Source: Clostridium_B lapidicellarium (GTDB taxonomy: Bacteria > Bacillota > Clostridia > Clostridiales > Clostridiaceae). From it: 64,000 bases of DNA. The notes beneath the pieces are model-generated. The model was not told the DNA's origin, did no database searches, and saw nothing but the letters and a program-made list of their open reading frames with translations. The stretch lies in NCBI RefSeq assembly GCF_041224415.1, contig NZ_JBGFFE010000008.1:45440-109439 (forward strand), written 5' to 3'. The position numbers were made by a program, and so were the translations under genes. Positions 18,878 through 26,470 of this stretch are shown piece by piece; within the stretch, counting starts at the first letter, position 1; every line of letters starts with the position of its first letter.

Positions 18878-19885
18878 GTGGCAGGCATAATAAAAAAGCG
18901 TATTTTAGGCATGGATGTAATAAGAGCTCTTTCGATAATTGCAGTTATATCACTGCATGTTTCGGCAACCGTACTATACAGATGCAGGCCATATTCTTCC
19001 ACTTACAATACATCGTTTATAGTAAACCAACTCTCCAGGTTTTGTGTACCTGCCTTTATAGTTATCTCAGGAATGGGGCTTACTGTAAATTATAGAGAAG
19101 GAGAAAGCTATTCTGAATTTATAATGAAGAGGTTTTTTAGAGTAGTTCCGCAGTACATAGTGTGGTGTGTTCTTTATATATTGATAATAACCAGGAATTT
19201 TAACATAGTGGAGGATATCAACGATATAATTTATGGGAATGTATTTTATCATTTTTATTATGTACCTTTGATAATTGAATTTTATATAATATTTCCGTTC
19301 ATATATAGATTTATGGGTAAAAGATGGTGGCTTTTGCTTAGCTTTGCGGTTACAATTTTTTTATTGGTGGATACATATTATTTTGGAAATATTTCCTCAA
19401 AGTATTGGTTTTGGGATAAGAAAAATTTGCTATACTGGATTTTTTATTTTTCCCTAGGTGGTTATATGGGCAAAAATATTGACAAAATCTCCAGTAAGCT
19501 TAATAGACATGCTTTTTCAATTTTTTTATTTTTTCTAATTTCGGTTTTTATAATTATATATGGATTTGTCTCCGGAAATCAATTTAACAAAAATGTGGAT
19601 TATGCTACAACTTTTCAAAGACCTGCTGTACTTCTTTATTCTACGGCATTTATATTTTTCGTTTTTAGTTTTAGATTTAAAAAGGGGTTTGTTATGAAAA
19701 TTGTAAGATATATATCGGATATGTCCTATGATATATATCTGGTTCAATCGGGCATACTGTATCTTTATACAGAATATTACATAGGCAGATATGTTCACGC
19801 GGATAGTTTGAATTTTGAAGTAAGTGCTTTTTTGGTGACTGTCTTTGGATCTATTATTTTAAATAAATTAAAAAAAGTTTTATAA
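18878..19885 (+). CDS. Acyltransferase family 3 membrane protein, second copy
   Basis: A 335-aa membrane protein with the family opening GMDVIRALSIIAVISLHVS and the segment RFCVPAFIVISGMGL, then about nine more hydrophobic helices. It resembles WecH/OafA-type O-acetyltransferases and is the second member of this family in the locus (first at 6606). The start is uncertain: a GTG at 18878 has GGAAG close by, and an ATG at 18911 is an alternative. Decoration of the glycan is inferred. Confidence 0.82.
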   Translation: MAGIIKKRILGMDVIRALSIIAVISLHVSATVLYRCRPYSSTYNTSFIVNQLSRFCVPAFIVISGMGLTVNYREGESYSEFIMKRFFRVVPQYIVWCVLYILIITRNFNIVEDINDIIYGNVFYHFYYVPLIIEFYIIFPFIYRFMGKRWWLLLSFAVTIFLLVDTYYFGNISSKYWFWDKKNLLYWIFYFSLGGYMGKNIDKISSKLNRHAFSIFLFFLISVFIIIYGFVSGNQFNKNVDYATTFQRPAVLLYSTAFIFFVFSFRFKKGFVMKIVRYISDMSYDIYLVQSGILYLYTEYYIGRYVHADSLNFEVSAFLVTVFGSIILNKLKKVL

Positions 19886-19897
19886 CGGAAATATTTA

Positions 19898-19906
19898 TGG
19901 TATAAT
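19898..19906 (+). promoter_or_regulatory. Possible extended -10 promoter before the initiating transferase
   Basis: TGG followed by a perfect TATAAT (19901-19906) forms an extended -10 element 38 bases before the sugar-phosphate transferase. The -35 region is weak, as allowed for this promoter type. Confidence 0.4.
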
Positions 19907-19943
19907 AAGTAAAATATAGGAGAGTAGGTGAATTTACTAGGTT

Positions 19944-20597
19944 ATGCAGGCACATGAAATAGAGATAAATGTTGAAAAAGATATAAAAAGCAAGGCAGTG
20001 CAGTTCTTTTTTAAAAGGGTATTTGACATTGTACTTTCTGCTGTGGGAATTGTATTATTGAGTGTGGTTTTTATCATACTTGCCATCTGGGTAAAGGTGA
20101 ATTCAAAGGGACCTGCTATTTTTAAACAGGTGAGAGTCGGAAAAAACGGCAGGGAGTTTACAATATATAAGTTTAGAACAATGGTTGTGAATGCAGAAGA
20201 AAAACAAAAGCTTGATATCGATCCAGATAATTTAGAAAATTTTGTATTTCAGAGTAAGGATGACAGCAGGGTGACTAAATCCGGTGCTTTTTTGAGGAAA
20301 ACAAGCTTGGATGAAATTCCACAGCTCTTCAATGTATTTTTGGGAAATATGAGTTTGGTGGGACCGAGGCCCGAGATACCTGATGTAGTTAAGCTGTATC
20401 CAAAAGCCTACAGGCAGAGGCTTTTGGTCACTCCAGGAATAACAGGTCTTGCCCAGGTAAATGGCAGGGGAGAAATAGAACTTGGCAAAACTGTCCATTA
20501 TGATTTGACATATATAAAAAATTTTTCTATTCTTATGGATATCAAGATCCTGTTTAAAACGGTTTTTTCCGTATTTAAAAGCGAAGGTGCGTTTTAA
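19944..20597 (+). CDS. Initiating sugar-phosphate transferase (bacterial sugar transferase, PglC/WcaJ-C type)
   Basis: Transfers a sugar-1-phosphate from a UDP-sugar to undecaprenyl phosphate, the first membrane step of glycan assembly. The 217-aa protein is the short form: one hydrophobic re-entrant helix (about residues 25-50) followed by the catalytic domain with FKQVRVGKNG, YKFRTMV, TKSGAFLRKTSLDEIPQ and GPRPEIPD, all intact. TPGITGLAQVNGRG lies near the C-terminus. The stop overlaps the start of the next gene by one base (TAATG), so the two are translationally coupled. Confidence 0.92.
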   Translation: MQAHEIEINVEKDIKSKAVQFFFKRVFDIVLSAVGIVLLSVVFIILAIWVKVNSKGPAIFKQVRVGKNGREFTIYKFRTMVVNAEEKQKLDIDPDNLENFVFQSKDDSRVTKSGAFLRKTSLDEIPQLFNVFLGNMSLVGPRPEIPDVVKLYPKAYRQRLLVTPGITGLAQVNGRGEIELGKTVHYDLTYIKNFSILMDIKILFKTVFSVFKSEGAF

Positions 20598-21325
20598 TGT
20601 TTATTAGGCTTCTAAAATACAATGTGTTTAACGGAAGTAAATCAGAACTTATGAAATATATAAGTGAATTTTCAAAAGTAAATATAGTATCAGGCAACCC
20701 GGAAGTGCTTTACAATGGACTTTACAATGATCTGCTGTTGAAAAATTTTACAAGTCCCAGTACTGTAATAATTCCGGATGGAATTGGCACCCTTTTGGCG
20801 TCTAGAATTGTGGGCAGACCTGTAAAGGAAAAAATAGCGGGCATTGAAGTGATGGAAGACATAGTGAAAAAATGTGAAAAAAAAGGCAAATCCATTTATT
20901 TACTTGGTGCAAGACAGCAGGTTCTCGATAGGTGCAGAGAGAATTTGAAAAAAAAGTATCCCCTTTTGAATATATCTGGAAGTCACAACGGATATTTCGA
21001 TTTAAATGATTGTGAAAACATACTTGAGGATATAAAATCCAGTAATCCCTATGCCATATTTGTAGCCATGGGGGCTCCAAAACAGGATATCTTTATATCA
21101 CAGAATATGGATAAACTTCCCTGCAGGATATTTATGGGTGTAGGAGGGAGTTTTGATGTATTTGCAAAAAAGGTAAAAAGGGCTCCAAAATGGATGATAG
21201 CTCTAGGACTTGAATGGTTGTATAGAGTTATTAGAGAGCCCTCTAGAATAAAAAGACTGGTATTAATACCCAAATTTTTGTTAAAAGTCATAGACTTCAA
21301 TAAAAGTCGATCTAAAACTGGTTGA
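20597..21325 (+). CDS. WecG/TagA/CpsF-family glycosyltransferase
   Basis: A 242-aa GT26 enzyme. The diagnostic motifs are PDGIGTLLASRI, GIEVMEDIV, IYLLGARQ, SHNGYF, VAMGAPKQDIFI and GVGGSFDVFAKKVKRAPKWM. Members add ManNAc or ManNAcA to an undecaprenyl-PP-GlcNAc acceptor. Together with the 2-epimerase (13820) and the dehydrogenase (10523) this suggests a mannosaminuronic acid or ManNAc as the second sugar of the unit. It is the last gene of the polysaccharide run and is followed by a converging gene. Confidence 0.9.
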   Translation: MFIRLLKYNVFNGSKSELMKYISEFSKVNIVSGNPEVLYNGLYNDLLLKNFTSPSTVIIPDGIGTLLASRIVGRPVKEKIAGIEVMEDIVKKCEKKGKSIYLLGARQQVLDRCRENLKKKYPLLNISGSHNGYFDLNDCENILEDIKSSNPYAIFVAMGAPKQDIFISQNMDKLPCRIFMGVGGSFDVFAKKVKRAPKWMIALGLEWLYRVIREPSRIKRLVLIPKFLLKVIDFNKSRSKTG

Positions 21326-21352
21326 TTTTTAATCAGACAGGATCATGCAGAA

Positions 21353-21769
21353 TTATTTGATGTTATTTTCCATAATATCTTTGAAGTTGATACTTTCCAG
21401 TTCTTTGATTAATTTGTTTTGTACTTTTAAAAGTGAGTTGTGTATACCACAGTGTCCATTTCTATTTGCAGTACAATGTCCGGGATCATATAAACATCTA
21501 TTCAAATAAATTGGTCCGTCAATAGCTTTAATTATACTCATAAAAGTTATTTTCTCGGGCATGAGATTTAATGCATAACCCCCATTAACTCCCCTGTAGG
21601 ATTTAATTATACCTGAGTGAGTTAATTTTCTTAAAAGTTTAAGAAGAAATCTAAGTGGTACATTTTCATCCTTAGCTATGGATTTAGCTTCAATTTTCTT
21701 ACCATAACCCAATTTTGACAAATAGAGTACAACTCTAAGGCCATAGTCTGATTCCTGTGTAATTCTCAT
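21353..21769 (-). CDS. Rrf2-family transcriptional regulator with three cysteines
   Basis: A 138-aa DNA-binding regulator. The winged helix covers about residues 1-80 (ESDYGLRVVLYL, VPLRFLLKLLRKL, GGYAL). Cys92, Cys99 and Cys107 form a C-x6-C-x7-C cluster like the Fe-S ligands of IscR/NsrR, so it may sense iron-sulphur status, NO or redox. Start at 21769 (ATGAGAATTAC) is chosen because GGGGAG (21778-21783, minus strand) is spaced 8 bases; upstream in-frame starts are too close or lack a site. It is a single gene with no isc/suf genes beside it. A long inverted repeat lies in its promoter region (see 21811-21861). Confidence 0.87.
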   Translation of the reverse strand: MRITQESDYGLRVVLYLSKLGYGKKIEAKSIAKDENVPLRFLLKLLRKLTHSGIIKSYRGVNGGYALNLMPEKITFMSIIKAIDGPIYLNRCLYDPGHCTANRNGHCGIHNSLLKVQNKLIKELESINFKDIMENNIK

Positions 21770-21810
21770 ATGCATATCTCCCCAAAAATATTTATTTTTA
21801 TGTAATTGAC

Positions 21811-21861
21811 AAATTAGGTACAATTAAAAATATTAATCTATAATTTAATTATACCTAATTT
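21811..21861. promoter_or_regulatory. Long inverted-repeat operator in the rrf2 promoter region
   Basis: AAATTAGGTACAATT (21811-21825) faces AATTATACCTAATTT (21847-21861): 15-base arms with a single mismatch, 36 bases centre to centre. On the minus strand the distal arm overlaps a TATAAT-like -10 with TTTATA 17 bases upstream. Placement just before the rrf2 gene suggests autoregulation. Confidence 0.6.
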
Positions 21862-21913
21862 ATACTATAATATAAAGTGTAAAGTTACATGATACATATA
21901 ATAATGTATATCT

Positions 21914-22783
21914 TTATGGCAATTTATTTAAACTCTCGAAAGTATATCCCTGATTTTTCCAGTCCCTTATCACGGAGTCCAATATTTCAGAATTTGTTTT
22001 TGAAACTGCATGAAGCAATATGATTGCTCCATTGTGTGTTCTTCGGCTTATCATTTTTTTAGATTCTATGGGAGAGGGCTGTCTTTTGATATTCCAATCG
22101 TTGTATGCAAAGCTCCAGAATATAGTTTTATAGCCTAACTTTTTTGTGTAAAATAGGGAAAGTTCACTGTATTTTCCCATGGGAGGCCTAAAAAAATGCG
22201 GCATTTCTTTGCCCGTAACTTTTTTATATGCATCTTCCGTTACAGAAAATTCATTTTCAAATTTTATAGGATCTTTTGCAGTTTGTGCCATTGAAGGGTG
22301 TTTTGTAGAATGATTGCATACTAAATGACCTTCATTTACCATTCTCTTTATCAGTTCCGGGTTGCTTTTTATATAGGGAGTTGTGACAAAGAATGCGGCG
22401 GTTGCATTGTTGGATTTTAATATATCCAATATTTTTGAAGTATATCCGTTTTCATATCCTTCGTCAAAAGTTAAATAAAGTACTTTTTTTGAGGTGTCTC
22501 CCAGATAGTAAGCCGAGTAATTGTTTATGAGTTTTAAAATGTTTTCAGGTTCTTCTGAAGGAGTGCCGTTATTGTTTGGCTTGAAAAACCAATTTTTTTC
22601 ACTCCTGTCCAATTTTGATATATCCAAATTTTGAAGTTTACCTGTTTCAGGAATTGCCTTTTGTTTAAAAGTAAAGGATTTGCTGTATGCTGCAGGACTT
22701 ATTTGCCTATAGAAGGCCAAGACCGTGTGTGAGTATAAAAAAATTGTACATATTAAAAAAAGTGATGTTAATTTTTTAAACAT
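21914..22783 (-). CDS. Polysaccharide deacetylase, PdaA-like (delta-lactam/muramic acid deacetylase)
   Basis: A 289-aa exported deacetylase. An N-terminal hydrophobic segment (about residues 5-25) acts as signal or anchor. The NodB domain has LTFDEGYENG, the metal-binding HSTKHPSM and the RPPMGKYS motif, then ILLHA. FDxGYENG is the signature of the PdaA branch, which deacetylates muramic acid as a step to muramic-delta-lactam in the spore cortex. The ATG at 22783 is chosen: an upstream in-frame GTG lies inside its GGTGG ribosome binding site. A spore role fits the nearby spoIIA genes but is inferred. Confidence 0.87.
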   Translation of the reverse strand: MFKKLTSLFLICTIFLYSHTVLAFYRQISPAAYSKSFTFKQKAIPETGKLQNLDISKLDRSEKNWFFKPNNNGTPSEEPENILKLINNYSAYYLGDTSKKVLYLTFDEGYENGYTSKILDILKSNNATAAFFVTTPYIKSNPELIKRMVNEGHLVCNHSTKHPSMAQTAKDPIKFENEFSVTEDAYKKVTGKEMPHFFRPPMGKYSELSLFYTKKLGYKTIFWSFAYNDWNIKRQPSPIESKKMISRRTHNGAIILLHAVSKTNSEILDSVIRDWKNQGYTFESLNKLP

Positions 22784-22883
22784 AGCTTTATAAACCACCT
22801 ACCTTATGAGATATAATTTATGTTATACTTAATTTGATAATTTATACTTGAGCTTTAAAGGCAGCATTGACAAATTTTATAAT

Positions 22884-24680
22884 ATGTATACAGTGAAAAT
22901 TGGAGATGGCGATGTGCATGATTTTATTGAAGATATTGGGAAAATCTATGAATTTATTAACACGGAGCTGGACAGCAAGATCAAACTTGAATTTATAAAA
23001 AACTGTAAAAAAAAATTTAATATGGGAAAAAACCAAGAGTTTGCAGGTTATTATTATAAATTGAAAAATGTAAATAAAGCAAAAGGTGTCATATATACAC
23101 CTTGTGAAATATCAAGATATATGATTAAAAATCTGGTAAAACCCATAGATGTGATTGAAAATCCGTTTTTAAAGATAGTGGATCCTTCCTGTGGATGCGG
23201 TAATCTGATATTTTCATGTTTCCATTACTTGAGGAACATATTTGTTAATAATTTAGAATCCATAAATAAATACAACAATATTGATTTAAAAATTGAAGAT
23301 ATAAATAAACACATAGTATATAATAATTTATTTGGATTTGACATAGATGAAACCGCGATAAAAATTTTAAAAATAGATCTGTTTAACTTCAGCGGGGTGG
23401 TAAGTTCAAAAAATTTTGCAGTAAAAGATTTTTTGGTAGAATGCATAGATGAAAAATTTGATATATTTATAGGGAATCCCCCTTATATAGGACATAAACA
23501 AATAGATAGAAACTACTGCCAAAATCTAAAAGGGATATATGGCAGCATATATGGGGATAAGGGTGATGTATCGTACTGCTTTTTTAAAAAAGCGCTGGAT
23601 TGTTTAAAAGAGATGGGTAAGCTTGGTTTTATTACCTCCAGATATTTCTGTGAAGCATACAGCGGTAAGGATCTTAGAAAATTTTTAATTGAAAATTCTT
23701 CCATATATAAGATTGTAGATTTTTATGGAATACGACCATTTAAAAATGTGGGAGTCGATCCCATGATAATATTTTTAATTAAAAGAAGAAATTTCCAAAA
23801 TAATGTAGAGATTATAAGACCTAAGAAGAATATTCAAATGGAGAAGAAAGAATTTTATGATTCTCTGTTTGTGAAAAAAGATGGGGACTATAGGCATTTT
23901 TTTATGGATCAGAATTTTATGGGAAGCAGCGGCTGGATATTTATTGATAAAACTGAGAGGAGTATAATTGATAAAATAAGAAGGAAAAGTGAGCACACGC
24001 TGGAAGATATATGTGAAAGTCATCAGGGGCTGATAACAGGCTGTGATAGAGCCTTTATAGTTGATGAATCTGTTCTAAGGGGGAAAAATATCGAAAGTGC
24101 TTTGATTAGACCCTGGATAAAAAGCAGCTGCATACATAGAAATAAAGTAGTACATAGTGGAAAATTTATTATATACTCTAATTTTATAGAAGATGAAGCA
24201 GATTATCCCAACTCTATAGAATACATAGGATCATATAAGAAAAAGCTTCTAAATAGAAGAGAGTGCAGAAGGGGATTTAGAAAATGGTATGAACTTCAGT
24301 GGGGAAGGAAACCTGAGATATTTGAGGGCAAAAAAATTGTTTTTCCATATAAATCTAAAGACAATAGGTTTGCCATAGATGAGGGAAGTTATTTTAGTGC
24401 AGATGTATATTCGCTGGTGCTGAAAAAGGATGTAGATATGACTTACAGCGATTTACTTAAAATTTTAAACAGCCCTTTATATGAATTTTACTTTAAAACC
24501 TTTGGGAAAAAATTAGGAGAAAATCTGTATGAATATTATCCCAATAATTTGATGAGGCTGAAGATCCCGCTTATTGATTTTTTTGAGGTAAACGATGTGG
24601 AAGGATATTTATATAGATTTTTTGAATTGACAAAAGAGGAAATTAAAATTGTAAGACAAAGTTATTATGTTGATGAATAG
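22884..24680 (+). CDS. camA: Solitary DNA adenine methyltransferase, CamA-like
   Basis: A SAM-dependent N6-adenine methyltransferase fused to a TaqI-type target-recognition domain, about 600 aa. Motif X/I region: VIYTPCEISRYM then VDPSCGCGN; catalytic motif IV NPPYIGHK. The C-terminal half carries HQGLITGCDRAFIV, RRECRRGFRKWYELQWGR and FPYKSKDNRFAID. From memory these blocks match the Clostridioides difficile orphan methyltransferase CamA almost residue for residue (its target is CAAAAA, last A methylated). There is no restriction gene alongside. The start is uncertain: TTG 22848, ATG 22884, or GTG 22914, which has GGAG 8 bases upstream. It is divergent from pdaA. Specificity here is inferred from similarity. 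Confidence 0.85.
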   Translation: MYTVKIGDGDVHDFIEDIGKIYEFINTELDSKIKLEFIKNCKKKFNMGKNQEFAGYYYKLKNVNKAKGVIYTPCEISRYMIKNLVKPIDVIENPFLKIVDPSCGCGNLIFSCFHYLRNIFVNNLESINKYNNIDLKIEDINKHIVYNNLFGFDIDETAIKILKIDLFNFSGVVSSKNFAVKDFLVECIDEKFDIFIGNPPYIGHKQIDRNYCQNLKGIYGSIYGDKGDVSYCFFKKALDCLKEMGKLGFITSRYFCEAYSGKDLRKFLIENSSIYKIVDFYGIRPFKNVGVDPMIIFLIKRRNFQNNVEIIRPKKNIQMEKKEFYDSLFVKKDGDYRHFFMDQNFMGSSGWIFIDKTERSIIDKIRRKSEHTLEDICESHQGLITGCDRAFIVDESVLRGKNIESALIRPWIKSSCIHRNKVVHSGKFIIYSNFIEDEADYPNSIEYIGSYKKKLLNRRECRRGFRKWYELQWGRKPEIFEGKKIVFPYKSKDNRFAIDEGSYFSADVYSLVLKKDVDMTYSDLLKILNSPLYEFYFKTFGKKLGENLYEYYPNNLMRLKIPLIDFFEVNDVEGYLYRFFELTKEEIKIVRQSYYVDE

Positions 24681-24694
24681 AGTAAACAGCTATC

Positions 24695-24723
24695 TTGTCA
24701 CAATACGGAATTATTGGTATAAT
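24695..24723 (+). promoter_or_regulatory. Sigma-A promoter of speE
   Basis: TTGTCA (24695-24700) and a perfect TATAAT (24718-24723) are separated by 17 bases. The expected transcription start is about 24730, which coincides with the first base pairs of the folded leader described next. Confidence 0.65.
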
Positions 24724-24728
24724 AATAT

Positions 24729-24803
24729 TTATCCGAACGCTGCCATTGTTAATATTCCCAGCTTCTCAAAGTGGTGGATAGGCAATGCTGCACACCTGGA
24801 TAA
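24729..24803 (+). ncRNA. Putative structured 5' leader (three-way junction) of speE
   Basis: Pairings seen by eye: P1 TTATCC (24729-24734) with GGATAA (24798-24803); P2 GAACGCTG (24735-24742) with CAGCTTC (24759-24765), one bulged C; P3 GGTG (24773-24776) with CACC (24793-24796), with an inner GCA/TGC. P2 begins directly after the 5' arm of P1, and P3 ends one base before the 3' arm. The element is GC-richer than its surroundings and begins at the predicted transcription start. I do not recognise a known riboswitch class in it. Confidence 0.45.
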
Positions 24804-24840
24804 GAAAATTAGATTTTAAAGATGACAGGGGGTTGTATTT

Positions 24841-25668
24841 ATGGATTTATGGCTAAGAGAAGGTCAGGTTTCAGATGCCGTTATGACGTATAAAGTAAAG
24901 CAAACTTTGATCAGGGAAAAAACTAAGTATCAGGATCTGGCCATAGTGGATACATACAGCTTTGGAAAAATGCTTGTTTTGGATGGAATAGTTCAAACCA
25001 CCGTTAGGGATGAATATGTATATCATGAGATGATAACCCATATACCTTTATTTACACATCCAAATCCCAAAAGGGTACTTGTAGTTGGAGGCGGAGACGG
25101 TGGTTCTGTAAAGGAAATTTTAAAGCATCCTGCGGTGGAAAAGGTTGTTCTCTGTGAAATTGACAGTGAAGTCGTCAATCAGTGCAAGAAATATCTTCCT
25201 GAAATAAGTTTTGCACTAGAAGATCCAAGATGTCAGATTCTTATTGGGGACGGTATAAAGTATGTGCGTGAACATAAGGACAGTTTTGATGTTGTCATAG
25301 TTGATTCCACAGATCCTTTCGGTGCTGCAGAAGGTTTGTTTGGCAGGAACTTTTACAGCGAAATATATGACTGTTTAACTGAAAACGGTATATTTGCGGC
25401 TCAGACTGAGACCCCGTTTTATTTACCCGGAGAAGTAAAAAAAATATATGAAAATGTAAAGTCTGTTTTCCCAATAGCAAAATTGTTTATGGCAGGTATA
25501 CCAACTTATCCAAGTGGATTTTGGAGTTTTACACTGGGTTCCAAAAAATATGATCCGCAGAGCGTAGACCTGTCTTCGAGAGAGGATATAAATACAAAAT
25601 ATTATACAAAAAAATTACATAAGGTCTGTTTTGTACTTCCTAAATTCATAGAAGATTTGACAAGATAG
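24841..25668 (+). CDS. speE: Spermidine synthase (polyamine aminopropyltransferase)
   Basis: Transfers aminopropyl from decarboxylated SAM to putrescine. The 275-aa protein has the N-terminal beta-strand domain (TKYQDLAIVDTYSFGKMLVLDG) and a Rossmann methyltransferase-like core: VVGGGDGGSVKEILKH, CEIDSEVV, GDGIKYV and the catalytic DSTDPFG. FWSFTLGS lies near the end. A strong AGGGGG precedes the ATG. No speD, speA or speB gene is beside it, so the substrate supply is encoded elsewhere. Expression is probably controlled by the promoter at 24695 and the folded leader. Confidence 0.95.
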   Translation: MDLWLREGQVSDAVMTYKVKQTLIREKTKYQDLAIVDTYSFGKMLVLDGIVQTTVRDEYVYHEMITHIPLFTHPNPKRVLVVGGGDGGSVKEILKHPAVEKVVLCEIDSEVVNQCKKYLPEISFALEDPRCQILIGDGIKYVREHKDSFDVVIVDSTDPFGAAEGLFGRNFYSEIYDCLTENGIFAAQTETPFYLPGEVKKIYENVKSVFPIAKLFMAGIPTYPSGFWSFTLGSKKYDPQSVDLSSREDINTKYYTKKLHKVCFVLPKFIEDLTR

Positions 25669-25766
25669 AGCATCATATATTGTATAAAGATGCATTTAGC
25701 AGAACAATGACTGCTGGGTGTGTCTTTTTATTTGGCCAATTTTCCCACTGAGGGTTGAAAAATGAC

Positions 25767-25804
25767 ATATGTTTAAAAATAATCTAAATATATGTTTAAA
25801 AATA
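25767..25804. repeat. 15-base direct repeat upstream of the spoIIA promoter
   Basis: ATATGTTTAAAAATA occurs at 25767-25781 and again at 25790-25804, 23 bases start to start, or about two helical turns. It lies 44 bases before the sigma-H-like promoter and could be a regulator site; AT-rich chance repetition is possible. Confidence 0.5.
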
Positions 25805-25847
25805 TAGGATATGGTAAAAATGAATAATAAAATGACTAACGAAAAAA

Positions 25848-25876
25848 AAAGGAAGATTATTACACTTATAGAATAA
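25848..25876 (+). promoter_or_regulatory. Sigma-H-like promoter for spoIIA
   Basis: AAAGGAAGA (25848-25856) resembles the sigma-H -35 box RNAGGAWWW with one mismatch. ATAGAATAA (25868-25876) matches the -10 box RNNGAATWW fully, with an 11-base spacer. The spoIIA operon is transcribed by sigma-H in Bacillus and clostridia, so the position is as expected. Confidence 0.55.
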
Positions 25877-25934
25877 TAATTATGGTGATGTTTTATTCTA
25901 CATGTTACAAAAAAATAATAGAGGGGGGGTAAAA

Positions 25935-26036
25935 ATGTCTGGCTCGGACTATGCATATTTTGCATATGCTAAAGTTTATATACTGAACTTTAGTCATATA
26001 ACACGACACCAATATTATGTAAGTGTTATATGGTAA
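25935..26036 (+). CDS. Possible 33-aa small protein in the spoIIA leader, or structured RNA
   Basis: An ATG at 25935 follows a very strong GAGGGGGGG (25921-25929) and opens a 33-codon frame, aromatic-rich (MSGSDYAYFAYAK start). The same bases form three consecutive hairpins: ATGCA/TGCAT (about 25951-25965), CTAAAGTT/AACTTTAG (25969-25976, 25986-25993) and CATATAACAC/GTGTTATATG (25995-26004, 26023-26032). It could be a leader peptide, a folded regulatory leader, or both. I do not recognise a family. Confidence 0.35.
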   Translation: MSGSDYAYFAYAKVYILNFSHITRHQYYVSVIW

Positions 26037-26118
26037 ATTAAAGTTAAAATTGTATTTTAACGCTAAAATTATATTAAAAAATTCCATAGTATAATCTTAG
26101 TAGAGCTTTGGATAATCT

Positions 26119-26454
26119 ATGAATTTAGAATTTCAGGTTAAAATTGACAAACTCTTGGTAAACATGAGAGGAGAATTGGATCATCATAGTGCAGAAGAAG
26201 TTAGAAACAGAATTGACGATAGGTTGGACAGGGATGGATTAAATAAACTTATAATGGATTTTTCGGGAGTAAGTTTTATGGATAGTTCTGGAATAGGTGT
26301 AGTTATTGGAAGGTATAAAAAATTGGATTTAAAGAATGGTTCCATGTGTATTGTGGGGGCAAATGATTTGGTAAAAAGGGTATTTGAACTTTCAGGTCTA
26401 TTTAAAATTGTAAAGCTTTATAACAGTGTTGAGGAAGCAATCGAGAATATTTAA
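26119..26454 (+). CDS. spoIIAA: Anti-sigma-F factor antagonist SpoIIAA
   Basis: A STAS-domain protein of 111 aa that, when dephosphorylated, binds SpoIIAB and releases sigma-F in the forespore. The phosphorylatable serine lies in MDSSGIGVVIGRY (about residues 54-66), the expected motif. GELDHHSAEEVR near the start is also typical. The ribosome binding site before the ATG is weak, so translation may depend on the leader. It is the first gene of the three-gene spoIIA operon; no dacF precedes it as in Bacillus. Confidence 0.95.
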   Translation: MNLEFQVKIDKLLVNMRGELDHHSAEEVRNRIDDRLDRDGLNKLIMDFSGVSFMDSSGIGVVIGRYKKLDLKNGSMCIVGANDLVKRVFELSGLFKIVKLYNSVEEAIENI

Positions 26455-26470
26455 TGGGGGGATAAATATT

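Larger units (their letters stand above)
25669..25934. other. Non-coding stretch upstream of the spoIIA leader
   Basis: No convincing gene. It holds a short AGCAG/CTGCT hairpin followed by a T-rich tract (25698-25730), possibly a weak speE terminator; a 15-base direct repeat; and a sigma-H-like promoter. The last two are listed separately. Confidence 0.5.

Noticed and set aside
21318..21336. Hairpin between the WecG-like gene and rrf2 as a bidirectional terminator
   Set aside because: Eight pairs with two G-U and a 3-base loop overlap the stop codon and no T tract follows.
22848..24680. Restriction-modification system
   Set aside because: Only a methyltransferase is present; neighbours are a deacetylase and spermidine synthase, and the protein resembles the solitary CamA.
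24729..24803. Assignment of the speE leader to TPP, purine, SAM or cobalamin riboswitches
   Set aside because: None of the conserved bases of these classes is present at the junction; only the general shape is shared.
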